The notes: generated by a model from the letters alone, not told the origin. Positions 10,756 to 22,862 are shown, numbered from the stretch's first letter. The stretch: DNA of 64,000 nt from Ixodes scapularis (GCF_016920785.2 NW_024609879.1:16746078-16810077); one strand, 5' to 3'. Program-made: numbers and translations.

Positions 10756-11887
10756 ACTACCGGCGAACGCCGTTACTTTTGTACTAACCGACCGAAGGAA
10801 CGCTAGCCGATTGTGTACTGAACAAGACAACAAAACACAATAGATTTCTCCTGGAGTAACTCTAAATGTTCTAGAGACGCGAATCACTTCAACAGCGGCA
10901 GCATCGAGCCAGTGTTAGTTAGATGTTTGGTACAGCCGACGGGCAGAGCCACAGATACGGGAAAAGTTTGGCCATCTACACTGTTGGAAAATTCCATCAA
11001 TCTACGTGGAAAAATCGAATAGAACATGTCCCGTTTTCTGGAAATGCATACAATGTGCTGTTTGCTTTCAAAAACGGGAATTGTACCATATGCATTGAAA
11101 TGTGCTATTTAGGCAATAAGTATGAGCTTATCCGTATAAATAAAAAAGCCTTACAAGACTACAGTTTATAGTCGGTTCAACTGGTATAAGAGAATTGAAC
11201 GCGCCCAAAAGTGCCGGATTTCCAGCAATTTTTATGGAACTCTATCAGACCGCGGAAGTACAGTGCCTGTGAGCCGTGTTACGCCGTGCGCAGGAAGACG
11301 TCTCTCACCCGCGCATGCGCAAGCCGCTGCCGGCCGGCGTGGGCCCGTGAGCTGTGGAGTGCTGCTGCCCGTTCGGAAGGCGAGTTCGACGTCGTTATCG
11401 CGTCGTCAGAGGCGTTCAGCGGTGCGTAGACGGCTTTGTTTTCCAAGGTACGTATACGTTAAGTTGTTCCTAACGCAGTATTATTTTACTATCTCTGAGG
11501 GTGTCGTTTATTCCAAGTTCGGGATGCCCAGCGTGTAGCGTCTCGTCTTCCCAGCTGCATAAAGCTAGGCCTTTTATAGTTCCTGATTCGGGGCGGCATA
11601 CTGCCTGACCCTACTTAGTATTGATGGTATGCTGCGCTGCGTAGTTACGCGGAAAAAAACTGGAGAAATGAAGTTAATGCAGAAGGACAGACGAAAACAT
11701 GCATGAATTGGCGCAGACTAACAACTGTTTAATTTCTTCCTCTTTTTTCTCCCCCGACCCGTATTTCCAAAATTGCGGCTAAGAAAACGAATGGTTGATG
11801 TCTTGAATTTGTTGGCTTCTGAACTTGATGGTGTTTGCTGTAGCTGCCTCTTTGATATACGAACTGGATGGTGTGTTTTTGCAGCGT

Positions 11888-12979
11888 TTACCTGGGGCCT
11901 GATGTTTGCTCCGACAAGTTTGGTATCTTATTGAGTAGATCTATTTCTTCTTGTCGCAAAGCTAGTGATGGCTCACTGACGCACGCTCCGTGTCTACCCG
12001 AGGCCATGTGAAAAGCCTCGATTATTTCACGCTTTGTTCTGTCCTTTGATCTGGCCAAGATGGAAGTAGTGTCAAGGAGAGCTTTGCAGTTGCATAATGA
12101 ACAATGCGCTGCAAGGTTGCCAGGTGCTTGCAGTTGTCCGCATGCATGGTTGTGCTCCCTTAGTCTCTCGTTAAGGCATCTTCCAGTCTGCCCGACGTAG
12201 GATCTTCCACACGACAGTGGTATTTTGTATACCACACCGTCGACACATTCAACAAATTTGCTCCTGTGTTTCACTTGACACAGTGCCTTGCTGTTAGTCT
12301 CGTCCACTTCATTGTTGACCTTCCTGCATAATCCTTTGAGCCTGAAAGGGACAGATAGTGACACTCTGACTTCGTACCTTGCGGCGATGTTTTTTATCCT
12401 GTGTGAAAAATTGTGTATATATGGCAGTACCACCATTGGTCTTTTGTCCAAGATCTTCTCCTTGGTTTTGCACTTTCCTGTGAGTGTGGAAATACATTTT
12501 TCTGCGACAGCTACCAGTATGGGTTCAGGATAATCGCTTGCGTGTAGTCTGCTTGTCTGCCTCTGTAAACTTTCTGAGACTTTGTGGTGACACGATTTTT
12601 GAATTGCTCGCCACATGCATCCTGAGGCAACACTCGTCTTTACTAACTTTGTGTGTCCAGAGTCATACGGCAGAATTCGTTTTTTTCGTCTAGTTTTGTA
12701 CGTCCAGCATGTGTGTCTGTAATCAAAAGTCATGTGGATGTCCAAGAACTGAAGGCTGCTTTTCTCAGGTAACTCAAAAGTAAAATCCAGTCCTCTGTGC
12801 GCTTCTCGAAACTTCTCCATGATCTTTGAACATACCTTGTCTGTTAGTTTGTGTATTGGAAAACACACCGAAAAATCGTCTACATATCTAAAGCACTTGC
12901 TGACTCCATTTTTCTGGAAAAACCCCTGTAGTTCTCTATTTCCTTTTGCCATGTACAGGTGGTACTGCCATATATACAC
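11888..12979 (-). CDS. Penelope-like polymerase fragment: RT C-terminus plus GIY-YIG endonuclease
   Basis: 363 codons with no stop. The RT active-site box FRYVDDFSV comes near the start, followed by the RT thumb (LQFLDIHMTF), a linker, and a GIY-YIG endonuclease (VVYKIPLSCGRSYVGQTGR followed by an Arg/Glu-rich helix and a Cys/His cluster). This domain order is diagnostic of Penelope-like elements, which use the nuclease to nick targets. Full elements run about 700-900 aa, so the RT fingers and first catalytic aspartate are missing. Upstream codons run into the opposed copy, so the start is arbitrary. This copy is on the same strand as the host gene, within its 18-kb intron. Confidence 0.85.
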   Translation of the reverse strand: MYIWQYHLYMAKGNRELQGFFQKNGVSKCFRYVDDFSVCFPIHKLTDKVCSKIMEKFREAHRGLDFTFELPEKSSLQFLDIHMTFDYRHTCWTYKTRRKKRILPYDSGHTKLVKTSVASGCMWRAIQKSCHHKVSESLQRQTSRLHASDYPEPILVAVAEKCISTLTGKCKTKEKILDKRPMVVLPYIHNFSHRIKNIAARYEVRVSLSVPFRLKGLCRKVNNEVDETNSKALCQVKHRSKFVECVDGVVYKIPLSCGRSYVGQTGRCLNERLREHNHACGQLQAPGNLAAHCSLCNCKALLDTTSILARSKDRTKREIIEAFHMASGRHGACVSEPSLALRQEEIDLLNKIPNLSEQTSGPR

Positions 12980-13504
12980 AATTTTTCACACAGGATAAAA
13001 AACATCGCCGCAAGGTACGAAGTCAGAGTGTCACTATCTGCCCCTTTCAGGCTCAAAGGATTATGCAGGAAGGTCAACAATGAAGTGGACGAGACTAACA
13101 GCAAGGCACTGTGTCAAGTGAAACACAGGAGCGAATTTGTTGAATGTGTCGAAGGTGTGGTATACAAAATACCACTGTCGTGTGGAAAATCCTACGTCGG
13201 GCAGACTGGAAGATGCCTTAACGAGAGACTAAGGGAGCACAACCATGCATGCGGACAACTGCAAGCACCTGGCAACCTTGCAGCGCATTGTTCAAAATGC
13301 AACTGCAAAGCTCTCCTTGACACTACTTCCGTCTTGGCCAGATCAAAGGACAGAACAAAGCGTGAAATAATCGAGGCTTTTCACATGGCCTCGGGTAGAC
13401 ACGGAGCGTGTGTCAGTGAGCCATCACTAGCTTTGCGACAAGAAGAAATAGATCTACTGAATAAGATACCAAACTTGTCGGAGCAAACATCAGGCCCCAG
13501 GTAA
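12959..13504 (+). CDS. Penelope-like GIY-YIG endonuclease fragment, opposed copy
   Basis: 181 codons without a stop, nearly identical to the C-terminal half of the minus-strand copy. It includes the linker (IHNFSHRIKNIAARYEV) and the full GIY-YIG module (VVYKIPLSCGKSYVGQTGR). No RT remains. Differences from the other copy include several substitutions such as Arg/Lys in the GIY-YIG segment, so the arms have diverged only slightly. It is probably not expressed as an independent gene. Confidence 0.8.
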   Translation: MVLPYIHNFSHRIKNIAARYEVRVSLSAPFRLKGLCRKVNNEVDETNSKALCQVKHRSEFVECVEGVVYKIPLSCGKSYVGQTGRCLNERLREHNHACGQLQAPGNLAAHCSKCNCKALLDTTSVLARSKDRTKREIIEAFHMASGRHGACVSEPSLALRQEEIDLLNKIPNLSEQTSGPR

Positions 13505-14797
13505 ACGCTACAAAAAACACACCATCCAGTTCGTATATCAAAGAGGCAGCTACAGCAAACACCATCAAGTTCAGAAGCCAACAAATTCAAGACATCAACC
13601 ATTCGTTTTCTTAGCCGCAATTTTGGAAATACGGGTCGGGGGAGAAAAAAGAGGAAGAAATTAAACAGTTGTTAGTCTGCGCCAATTCATGCATGTTTTT
13701 GTCTGTCCTTCTGCATTAACTTCATTTCTCCAGCTTTTTTCCGCGTAACTACGCAGCACAGCATACCGTCAATGTCAAACCAACTAGCCCAACTCCAAGC
13801 ATTCATTATTCCTACTTAGTAGTTGGGCACTAGGAGGGCACAGTTTTCGCAGTACTCCCGCATTATTATGCCAAGCCGCTGTCAACATGCGTGCTTCAGC
13901 CCGTCGAATTAAACTTCTTTCGCCGCCAAGTTCAACCTCACATGGTTCAAAGTCTAGCGCTTGATCGGGGAGGGGGATGGGGCAATTGGAGGATGAGGGA
14001 AGACTGGATTAGAAGGCGTGAACATTGGTCAGTTATGTTTTAAGGAACGAAGTATTTTCATAAGGTCGAAAGCGTAATATATTCTCAATAGAGCGTTTGA
14101 GAAACGGAGCTTGTTTTTAACTTTCTTTTTTTAAATTCGTCTGAAAGCATAATGGAGCACTGCGTTCCTCTGCTACTCGACCGTGTGAGCGATCTTGGCA
14201 GCTTGCTAAATATGTGGTGAAATAAGGGTGGCACAGTCTTGATGCAGAGAAATAGTGCAGGCTTTTGCATCTTAGGAATAGTAACGCATTATCGTGCGAT
14301 ATTTTGAGTCGCCCAGTAAACTTATCCGCGCTGAGCCAGTAATCAATCATCGTCCTGGTAATACTCGTGTGCGTGCCGCAGATGCTCCGGGCGTTTTGCG
14401 TACTGAATTAATGCCATTTTTTCTGGACTGATATTTCCTAAATAACTTGAGCTTCTGATAAACGAATTTACTTCGAAATTACCCCGGTCGAGTTGAAACC
14501 TTTACTGTAATAGGTGGTATTCACTGGACGCCACATCGGTGCTCTCTGAACGCTGCGCATGCTCAGAGTGAACTCCCGCTTATGGCCTGAGGACACCCTT
14601 TTTATGTAGAGTAATGCTACATGCACGACGTCGTGCAGCTCAACCAGAAGTGGCTGTACGCACGACGCGCGGTGATGTTCTTTGATTGGACGACCCGAAT
14701 CCTGGCCATAGTGGCAGAGCTTCGCTCTGCCAATAAAAATACTGCAGAGCCCCTCAAACAAATATTTTCGCCCCATCATGACCTAACCAGCCTCGCA

Positions 14798-14819
14798 ATT
14801 CACGAGCTTGCTCGTGAAT
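14798..14819. repeat. Short perfect hairpin
   Basis: ATTCACGAGC and its reverse complement are separated by TT. A further GCTCGTGAATTG follows at about 14830. Too small to classify. Confidence 0.5.
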
Positions 14820-16057
14820 ATGCGACATGCTCGTGAATTGTAATTGGATTTTAAATGTCAAGTTCACTTTTTTTTTTTTTGAGGATGGGATTTGACTTGT
14901 TTTTATCGCTTATCAAGTTCATTCACCTCAACGGAGTGCGATTTCACCTTGTGATTTAAAGGAAAGTACTGTATATATCACCGGAATAAAGCGATAAAAC
15001 TCATGGATATATATGTTAACCGGAAGAAACTGAGAATCTCCTCCCCAGATAAAAACTGAAAAGGTGTGCCATGTTTGAAAACAATATAACTCCCGAAGTC
15101 CTAGGTATTAATGCTCTCAAACACAGTTAAAATCATAGCGTTCGGTTCAGCGTTCCTTTATGACTAAAAAAATCGACTTTTTTTCAGGCAGAAGCATCTT
15201 CGACTGCCACTGGATGGCACCAGGTGCTTCGAAGGAGTCAGCTTCCTCTCTGCCATGGAGCTTACGCCACATACCTAAAGTACCTTGTTGAACTGCTAGC
15301 AGCGTTGAAGTTCGTTTAGAGGTAACTATAGATGTGCCTTTCAGTTATGAAAATGTGCGCTCTGAATTTGCTTTGGAAAAATGTATCGTATGTCTGGGAA
15401 GCAGCAATAACTGCTAAATACTTTTTGACACCGTTAATGACATAATAGGCCGTTAGCAATAAATTATGTAGCTGATCTGTTATCGTGTCCTTGCCAACAT
15501 CCTAAGCAGTTTGGCATATTTTTGAATGATGGTGTGCTCTTCAACGTATTTCCGGCAAAGCCAATTTGGCTCAAAATTAGAAATTTCGAAGACTGTAATC
15601 GACTTATTTTTCGCAAGAACCTAATTTTCGCAAATCGCCAACAATTTGAAAAAAAAAGCTCCCGCGAACAATTCTGGTAAAATGTAAACACATTGGAAAC
15701 TATATTGAGATCCCACCGCATCGTGAAAATTAGAACCCGCAAATTATTCCAAAACTTCAACTTTGACCTCAATCGGGAAATATTGAGCCCTCGAAACATA
15801 TTTCGTTTACATCATATAATATGGTACAAGTCAAAAAAGTTCAAATTCTGTTCTCATTTGGCAATGTGCAATGTTTCCGAAACTTATAGGAACACACCAA
15901 CTGTTCATTACCTCATAAAAGTGCTAATTTGTCGGTGGCCAAACGACAACTATAACATGTTGCTTAATGCAACAATTTTGTGCGCTACGTCATGGATTGA
16001 TGTAATCTCCAGAGGTAATACAGTAGCGTGTTCCTTTGGTGAGTACTGTACATATAC

Positions 16058-16735
16058 AGGGCGTTTTTTGCTTATTCTTACAGATTTGTTTAAAGAAAGC
16101 CATGAAAGCTACACTTATTCGGTTTCTGCAAGTGAGTTATACGCTAATGGGGACATTATGTGGGTGGCTAATCTTTGCGATTAGTCGGCTAATTAATTAA
16201 AATTTGTTAAATAACTTTTTCATTAGTGAAAATAGACATATGGTTCCAATTAGAAACTTGCTGAGCGTTATCGAAAACCACTAAATCAGTCATTTTTAGA
16301 AAGACTTTCAGCGCGTGAGAAGCGTAGTAGTGCATTTAAGTTACAACTCGTGGAGCACATACAAAGCTAGCTGTCGCGGTAAGGCGCCTGTGCGATTTTT
16401 CTGTCACTTATTTAGCCCCAGCCTTGTACCTGCTCCACTAGTAGCTTCAGCGCACTGTTGCTCTTTTCACGCGCTCAAAGTCTTTCTAAAAATTACTGAT
16501 TTAGGGGTTTTGGACGACGCTCAGCAAATTTCTAATTGGAACCATATGACTTTTTTCAGTAATTAAAAAGTTAATTAACGAATTTTAATTATTTATCCGA
16601 AATATCGCGAAGATTAACCACCCCCAAATTCCCCCTGGGCGTATAACTCACTCGCACAAATCGGATAAGTGTAGCTTTCATGGGTTTTTTTTTTTTTAAA
16701 CAAATCTGTAAGAAAAAAAAAAAAAAACGCTCGGT
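16058..16735. mobile_element. Large foldback element, arms about 265 bp
   Basis: The segments 16058-16320 and 16450-16735 match as inverted copies over almost their whole length (shared blocks: CATATGGTTCCAATTAGAAA, CTTACAGATTTGTTTAAA, CATGAAAGCTACACTTAT, GAGTTATACGC). The loop is about 130 bp. No coding capacity remains. A single diverged arm lies at 2216-2330. The structure could form a long hairpin RNA if the intron is transcribed. Confidence 0.75.
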
Positions 16736-17394
16736 GTAGCGGGCGCATAACGATTCCTCAAACGTATTGCAGTATTCCCATGTAGATATTAAGGGTTTCA
16801 TTCAGCTTGGTCACACTTTCGCTGAGGCATTGTCAATTACATTAAACAAAGTGTCTAACTTTCGGCAGCAATTCGGAAAGAAATATGTTTTGTAGAGCAG
16901 CATATTAGCGTTAGCATTTGTGTTTGTTTGGCACGTTCAACAGCAACCTGGAACATGTTGTACCATGTTTTTGTTGAAACTTCGAACTAAGAAAGGCAAA
17001 GGCCTGATGTTGACGTGCTGCTTTCTAGACACCCTTATTCACAATTCGCTTGAAAATATTCGTTGCTCATATTAATTGGATGTGCTGCATAACTGCGTGA
17101 CCTGCTTGGGAGGACCGTTTCTCTGTAAGTCATATTATTATGTTGCAATATAATGAAAGAATCAGGATGAATCTGGTACTCAGATACATTGTCATATAGA
17201 ACCAATACTAGAACTTGTGCATCCTACGGAGCATGCAACTTATATTTTAATCCGCCTTAGTATCGATCGGCTTCAAATACATGAGCCCTTGTGCTGCAGG
17301 GGCACGCGAATATACCTGTGACCGGGCTATGCTTATAAGTTAGAATAAGTAATATGAACCAAAAGACATGAATGTTCAGCATTCTAATAATGGG

Positions 17395-17545
17395 TGTATC
17401 TCAAAACGTCCCATTCGCATTTGAACCTTGCACATTTCGTCCTATTCTCATTTGGTCCTTCTCGTTTGAACCTTCTCATAAGATCCGAATCGTGTTTTTC
17501 GCAACTAGACCCATTCTCATTTTGCCCGTTCGCCCTACGACCGAA
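17395..17545. repeat. Degenerate short-unit repeat, TTCTCATTTGG type
   Basis: Near-repeats of CATTCTCATTTGGTCC and CTTCTCGTTTGAACC follow one another. They are reverse-complement relatives of the array at 18366-18575. Confidence 0.5.
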
Positions 17546-18365
17546 TGGCATTACTTCGGCATGCTTCTAACGTTGTTATGCCTTCGCGGCTTTGTTGATG
17601 AGCCTTACCTTGCTTGGGCCCCCAACATACCATTAGGTATATGTTATGTGTAGAGGTGCGCACTGAGAATCGTACAATGACGCGTCCTTCCCTTCCTCTA
17701 AGCAAACGAAAAAAAAAGCGATGAACATTTATTTTGGAAACTTTTGTTTGAACAGAAATAGCATACATATTAGCAGTGGTTCTCAACCATTGATGTTTCG
17801 CGAACCCCTTGTAGAAAGGCGGAGATGATGGAGGACCCCGCTCGGGGTGAGGGGAATAGAAAGGTATAGGCTATCATGATAATGATTTAATAAATGAATA
17901 TAACTAATTGCTAGTGTGAAGTAGACTTATCTCATTGACACACGCACGAGAGTACTCACCCAAAAATTGGAACGTTTCTTAACGACGTGAAGAAGGACAA
18001 CTAATATTGTCGTGCTTGACTGATAAGACATGGCTTCGCGGACCCCTATAGATGCCTTTGCGACCCCCATTTGAGAAACACTGCAATATAGAAGTGGTGG
18101 CATTGTCCCAGGTCGAGAGACCCCAAAAAACGTGACATTTCGGAATATGAATTGGCTGCGATAAATAGTTGGTCTCTTTTATTGTCAGCTAGTAGCTTTT
18201 CACGACGATCTCGACGCACTGCTAAAATCCTTGGCAGAGAGAGTATGCCTGTAGCGTGGCACACACACACACACGCACGCACAGAATATATCAATGTACT
18301 TATTAATTTAACCCCCCCAAAAAAACGATTTTCGTATAGAACGAGTCAAGCGCGACGGGTCAAAG

Positions 18366-18575
18366 CGAGATATTTTTGAGAATGGCTGTTTTGAAAAGGG
18401 CGAGGTGAAAAGGGCGAAACGAGAACGGACTCAAATGAGGAGGGTTGAAATGTGAAGGACGAAACGGGAAAGGACCAAATGCGCCATGTCCAAGAGAGAA
18501 GATCTTTTTGAGAATGGTTGTTTTGAGAAGGGCCAAGTGAGAAGGGCGAAACGAGAACGGGCTCAAATGATAACC
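18366..18575. repeat. Tandem repeat, period about 134 bp with GAGAAGGGC subunits
   Basis: The block starting TTTTTGAGAATGGCTGTTTT at about 18371 recurs at about 18506. Inside each copy, smaller units of the AAAAGGGCGAAACGAGAACG kind repeat. Together with 17395-17545 this forms an inverted pair about 1 kb apart. Confidence 0.55.
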
Positions 18576-18721
18576 TCCCTCTAATAATAACCAGAATATT
18601 CTGCTTAAGCACTCCAGGCAAGTTTTTTTGTGATATTGCATTTACTGGTACTGTGAATTCCTTTTTTTAACCGAATTGTCGTTGGGTACAACTTTACTAG
18701 ACAGGCGAGCTGGTTAATATG

Positions 18722-18821
18722 ACATTCTACAAACCGAGATGGAGGCTTCGAAGACATACGTTTCAATTGAGACGGATGTGTTCGTCCTTCTATGTAGCCT
18801 CCGTCTCGGGTTGTAGAATGT
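18722..18821. repeat. Foldback hairpin, 26-bp arms
   Basis: ACATTCTACAAACCGAGATG at 18722 is mirrored, with a few mismatches, at 18796-18821. GCGAGCTGGT lies just upstream, as at 1260. Same proposed family as the hairpin at 1277-1362. Confidence 0.55.
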
Positions 18822-19160
18822 TTTAGCGTTGTGTGCTGACACAAGATCCGAAATGTGTCCCGTTATTACTGAGAACTGATGCCAATAAGCTGAATCTTTT
18901 TTTTTTTGTTTTTTTTGTGTACAATCACAATTCGTCTTGATGCAAGGATCAGACTTGGAGGCTCATGGTGTCTGCACGGACTGTCCAAATTAAGGGCGTG
19001 TCTCGGCTTGAAAGTATACTATAGACGAGGTTTAGAATTTGTCCAGATTGGATTACTAACCGATAGGGAAGTTAAAGAAGGAGCCAGGAACTCCTTAGCT
19101 TCTGTTATACATCCTCCTCTAACAAATCCCACCCATTATTTATGTTATCTTTTTTTTCAG

Positions 19161-19306
19161 CCGACTTGTGGCAATGAACCCGCAGGAGGGGTCCCGGCAG
19201 TCGTCAAGAAAAGTTGCTCTGGTGCATCTGAAGGCGCAGGGAGCCCTCCAAGAGTTCTCGAAGTTCCAAAAGAAGTGGAAAGAAACTTCGGTGCTTGTTT
19301 AGATTA
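19161..19306 (+). CDS. Possible short exon of unknown gene
   Basis: A strong acceptor-like tract (TATCTTTTTTTTCAG) precedes an open frame encoding MNPQEGSRQSSRKVALVHLK and about 25 more residues before a stop, with AATAAA at about 19518. I recognise no family. It would be a terminal exon of a plus-strand gene lying inside the M13 intron, or part of a degraded transposase. A second frame is also open, which weakens the case. Confidence 0.18.
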
Positions 19307-20079
19307 ATCTTTCTTTTCTATCGTTAATATTACAATTTGTTGTATAGGCCAAGATGGTTCTTTTCGAGATGTAGCATGTCAGCATAATTTTTGGTCACAT
19401 TTTTTTAGGAGACTGCTCACTTTGATATTTTTTTTTATGGCTGAGCTGCCCCCCAAAATATTTGCGACATGAACTGTTTTTTTTTTATTGTGTATCTGCT
19501 CTAGTCATTTAAAAGAAAAATAAATGTAAATATTTTTGAAGCAGCAAACTGGTCAGTCTTCTTTGCAATGGGTCCGTTGCTATGGGTTGGAACCAAAAGG
19601 ACCAAGCGTGAACTTAGTTTGATAACGATTTTTTTACAAATGTTTATCTGCCTTTATCCCCGTCACTACATGTACAATGCTCTCTAAACTTGACGTAGCA
19701 TGTGAATACTTTCTCATGGCATTCCTGGCTGTTCTATTGAGTATATATGTCACAGATTCATTGTTCTGTTTTTAGGATAGTGCTCGCATTAGATACGACA
19801 GTTCAAATTTTCCATATATACAAGTTTGGGGAACATTTGGGCATTGCAGGCAATTTTATGTTGCAAAGACGTGCATCAAGTTGCGCCTGCAAACTGCCAG
19901 GACATCCCTGTTTTGCATGTCGCATATCAACTTTTTCAAGGAGGAGCTTGGCATGTGACATACAAAGCCCGGATGTACTCATGAATAGCGGCAGTAACAT
20001 AAAATGGGGCGAGTACTATCACAAACAAGACTGAACTTTTTCCGTACGTACAAGAAATGTAACCTGTGTCGCTTTGGAC

Positions 20080-20320
20080 GCATTGGAACATGTAATGTAC
20101 TTCGTAAAAATGGTACATGGTCGGGCATGGCTTGCAACAGAACATGTGCTGCTGTGTGCCACGATGGTAACATTTCCTGTAGCATACAGTACTTGTTCCG
20201 TGATGATGGTGTATGGAACTTGTTGTGGCTGCCCATACAGCAACAACATGTCCCGTACTAAAGAAGTATGGAACATGTTCTGTAGTCCGGTAATACAGTA
20301 CATGTTGTGGCAACAAGGTT
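20080..20320. repeat. Degenerate palindromic repeats around GGAACATGT / ACATGTTCT
   Basis: Units such as GGAACATGTAATGTAC, CAGAACATGTGCTG, AACAACATGTCCCGTAC and GGAACATGTTCTGTAG recur every 50-70 bp in both orientations. This explains the many overlapping open frames on both strands. The element at 20271 contains GAACATGTTC, a perfect palindrome. Confidence 0.55.
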
Positions 20321-20646
20321 AGCATGTATGTGTCCCATATTTTGACAGGAGTTTTTCTAACAGTGTATAGTCCTCGGTGACCTTTTTGTTGCCTCTTGAG
20401 CGACGCCTCGCCTAGCAACCACTTAGCAACCGCCTAGCGACGGGCGACGCCGTGTGGACGACGCGCACCTGTCCGCCATTACCGATCCAACTCACCACGC
20501 GGGCGCACGTAGGGCCACACGGTATTTCGTGTACCGACTTGTCTTTTTTAGGTTATCTGGTCAGAAAATTGTCAAATGTTGTGCCGTTGAATGCTCCAAC
20601 ACAGCCGTCAAGGCATTTATTTTTGGATGACCCCGAACAAAAAAAA

Positions 20647-20731
20647 ATATATATATATATATATAGTTAATGAAAATCAACAATATCACTCAACTAATCG
20701 GGAGCCTGCCCACGGCAGGCTCCCGATTAGT
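20647..20731. repeat. (TA)n run followed by an 18-bp-arm perfect hairpin
   Basis: A TA run (about 20647-20665) precedes ACTAATCGGGAGCCTGCC (20693-20710), mirrored exactly at 20714-20731 with only CAC between. It resembles a short cruciform or the fused ends of a TIR element. Confidence 0.6.
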
Positions 20732-21499
20732 TTGAGACTTTGAGAGGCAGAAATTATTTTTATGATTTGAACCTTTTTTTTTCTACAATAGAGCTGTTGT
20801 GAAAACTGCGATCATACGGGTGCGGGTTTCCGAATAATGATGAGTAGTTTCGGTCTCGCCACACAAGCTCTTGAACTAGCTGCTTGCCCATAAAGTTATG
20901 GTGCTTATCCTGCCCTGGTCAAGAACATAATGTGACTGTTTGCATCGGGGAGGCAAGGACGTCATAGTACGCTACACGCTGCACAGTCATTTTCCCTGCC
21001 TTCTTTCGAAGCCAAGTGAATTAATTGAAACTTTAACTGATGATTTCCAATAAATGTAATTTTACGCATGAAAAAGCGAGTTTGTTGATTTTTGTCGATC
21101 GTTAATTCGTATGTACTGATACGATGATGAATTCTTGGATCTCAGCACTGTTAGGAAGGACCATTCTATAATATTGCAAAACAAGCAAGCTTACTATGCG
21201 CGGAGAGTCTAAGCTGAATCGCTCGAAGTTTATTGAGTGACCTTTGAATTTCCTCGAAGCTCTTAAGGGATCAAGATCACTAGCTGTCTCAGTGATGAAA
21301 GGGCTCGGTTGAGGCTCACTGTACGCATGCACATGTCAATCATTTCATATCGGGAGCCTCGCCTCGAGCAACCAATCATATTTGACACGCTGACGTAGGA
21401 TGCAAAGGACATAGCATTAATAAGAAACAAAGTTCCGTAATACACTCATCTCGGTCGATTGGCTTTAGCCCATTTTACATCTTAACGGATATTTTTTTA

Positions 21500-22013
21500 G
21501 AAAATAATCATGAGCTGTTCCTCTCCGTGAAGGTGGATGATCAGCGAAGCTGTTTAGCACACGACATAGACGTGACACAGAATTCTGAACATAGGTACGA
21601 ACAATCGCCGCCCCCAGGAGCCGTAGGAAACTAGACACGCGCGACGGGACCTCCACTCGGCGGAAAGTAGACACACGCGACTGGACCGCCACCCCGGGAG
21701 AGCGAAAGGAAAGGAAACTAGGCACGCATGCGCTTGGAACGACGACAAAGGGCGTTGCCAGCGTAGACATGGCCGACGCGGGTCGCACGGTGACAAATGT
21801 TTAAGAAACCTTTATTATTTACCTGGGAGTCTACTGATCTTGAAAATGGTGCGTATTGATAACTAATCTACTGAAAATGCATATCCAATTGATGAGATGT
21901 ATAAGCTTTTGCACAGAATGAAGCGATTTTTGCATCAAATTCGAGACCTGAGTTTTTGTTGACGCACACGAAAAATCCACGGAGCCCTAGCCATAAACAG
22001 CTTCGCTGTAAAA
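21500..22013 (-). mobile_element. TIR element, CAGCGAAGCTG family, copy A
   Basis: Read on the minus strand it begins TTTACAGCGAAGCTGTTTAT and ends near GTGCTAAACAGCTTCGCTG plus about 40 bp. It matches copy B (29859-30336) along nearly its full length and copy C (38120-38475) at both ends. The 0.5-kb body has no conserved open frame, so it is non-autonomous. Confidence 0.75.
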
Positions 22014-22481
22014 AGTGCGCTCCAGAAGATCTCGGGTGACGGACGGCATCCTTGTAATGTATTGACCACCTCTCTACGTTCGCCGACTCGAATTTTGTAC
22101 CAGAGTTCATCATCTGCGAATTAGTAGTTGTTGTCGACGTGCCATGATCGAAAACGAAATAAATTTGCTCAAACTGAAAGCATCTAAACTTGTGCGACGC
22201 ACCGAGATCACGGGATGCGTATAAACGAGCTGATGTCGCAGCGCCTATGGGCCTTGGAGTTTCTGAATAAACACGATACAGCGTAAATATTGCTGGCGGA
22301 CGAATTAAAGCAAAATCAAACAGTCCTTCGTTGAAATCGAACATGGCTAACTGGGGCGAAGCCATGGCGTTCGCGTGACATGTCAGTGTTATAGTTGACG
22401 AGCTATCGAGCAGGCCACGCCTGTTGGCCAAACTCTTCCCCTATATATGGCTCTGAATCAAGTATATACTTTGTTTTACCC

Positions 22482-22862
22482 TAAAGGCCCGTTCACACAC
22501 TTGCAACCTCTTAGAACCTTGTGCCCTGGAACCTCTTAATATTTCTTACGACGAGAGGACACACTGGCGCCATCTACTGGGTGGCAGTGTAAACTTGGCG
22601 GTGCGGCATATTTTCTATTTCTCTCGCGCATTATCCTTTCTTTCTTGGCTCAAAAAACTTTTGTCAACATTATAAACGAGCCTTTCTCATAAGTGTTAGG
22701 TACATTGGACCTCAGAGATCCCGCCAATCCTATACTCTTGTGAAAGGCAGTTCCAGGGTCACCGCATAGAGGTTTCCTCTCGTCCTAAGAAATTTTAAGA
22801 GGTTTCAACAGGTATCGTCTCTCTCGGTCGTACTTGGTTGCAAGTGTGTGAATGGGCCTTTA
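22482..22862. mobile_element. MITE with TAAAGGCCC...GTTCACAC termini
   Basis: The 26-bp ends (TAAAGGCCCGTTCACACACT and its inverse) match with one mismatch. 381 bp, non-coding. A TA or TWA target would fit Tc1/mariner or Harbinger; the flanks do not decide. Confidence 0.7.

Larger units (their letters stand above)
11610..13821. mobile_element. Penelope-like element, head-to-head inverted copies
   Basis: Arms of about 0.8 kb (about 11621-12430 minus, about 12960-13772 plus) are nearly identical inverted copies holding the GIY-YIG endonuclease end. They flank a single-copy middle (about 12430-12960) that carries the end of the reverse transcriptase on the minus strand. CCTACTTAGTA occurs at 11610-11620 and 13811-13821 and may be the target duplication. 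Partial inverted copies are known for Penelope elements. Both copies lack most of the RT. Confidence 0.8.

Noticed and set aside
10923..11171. 82-codon open frame as a gene
   Set aside because: It has an ATG but no domain, no splice or promoter signal, and no repeat partner to support it.
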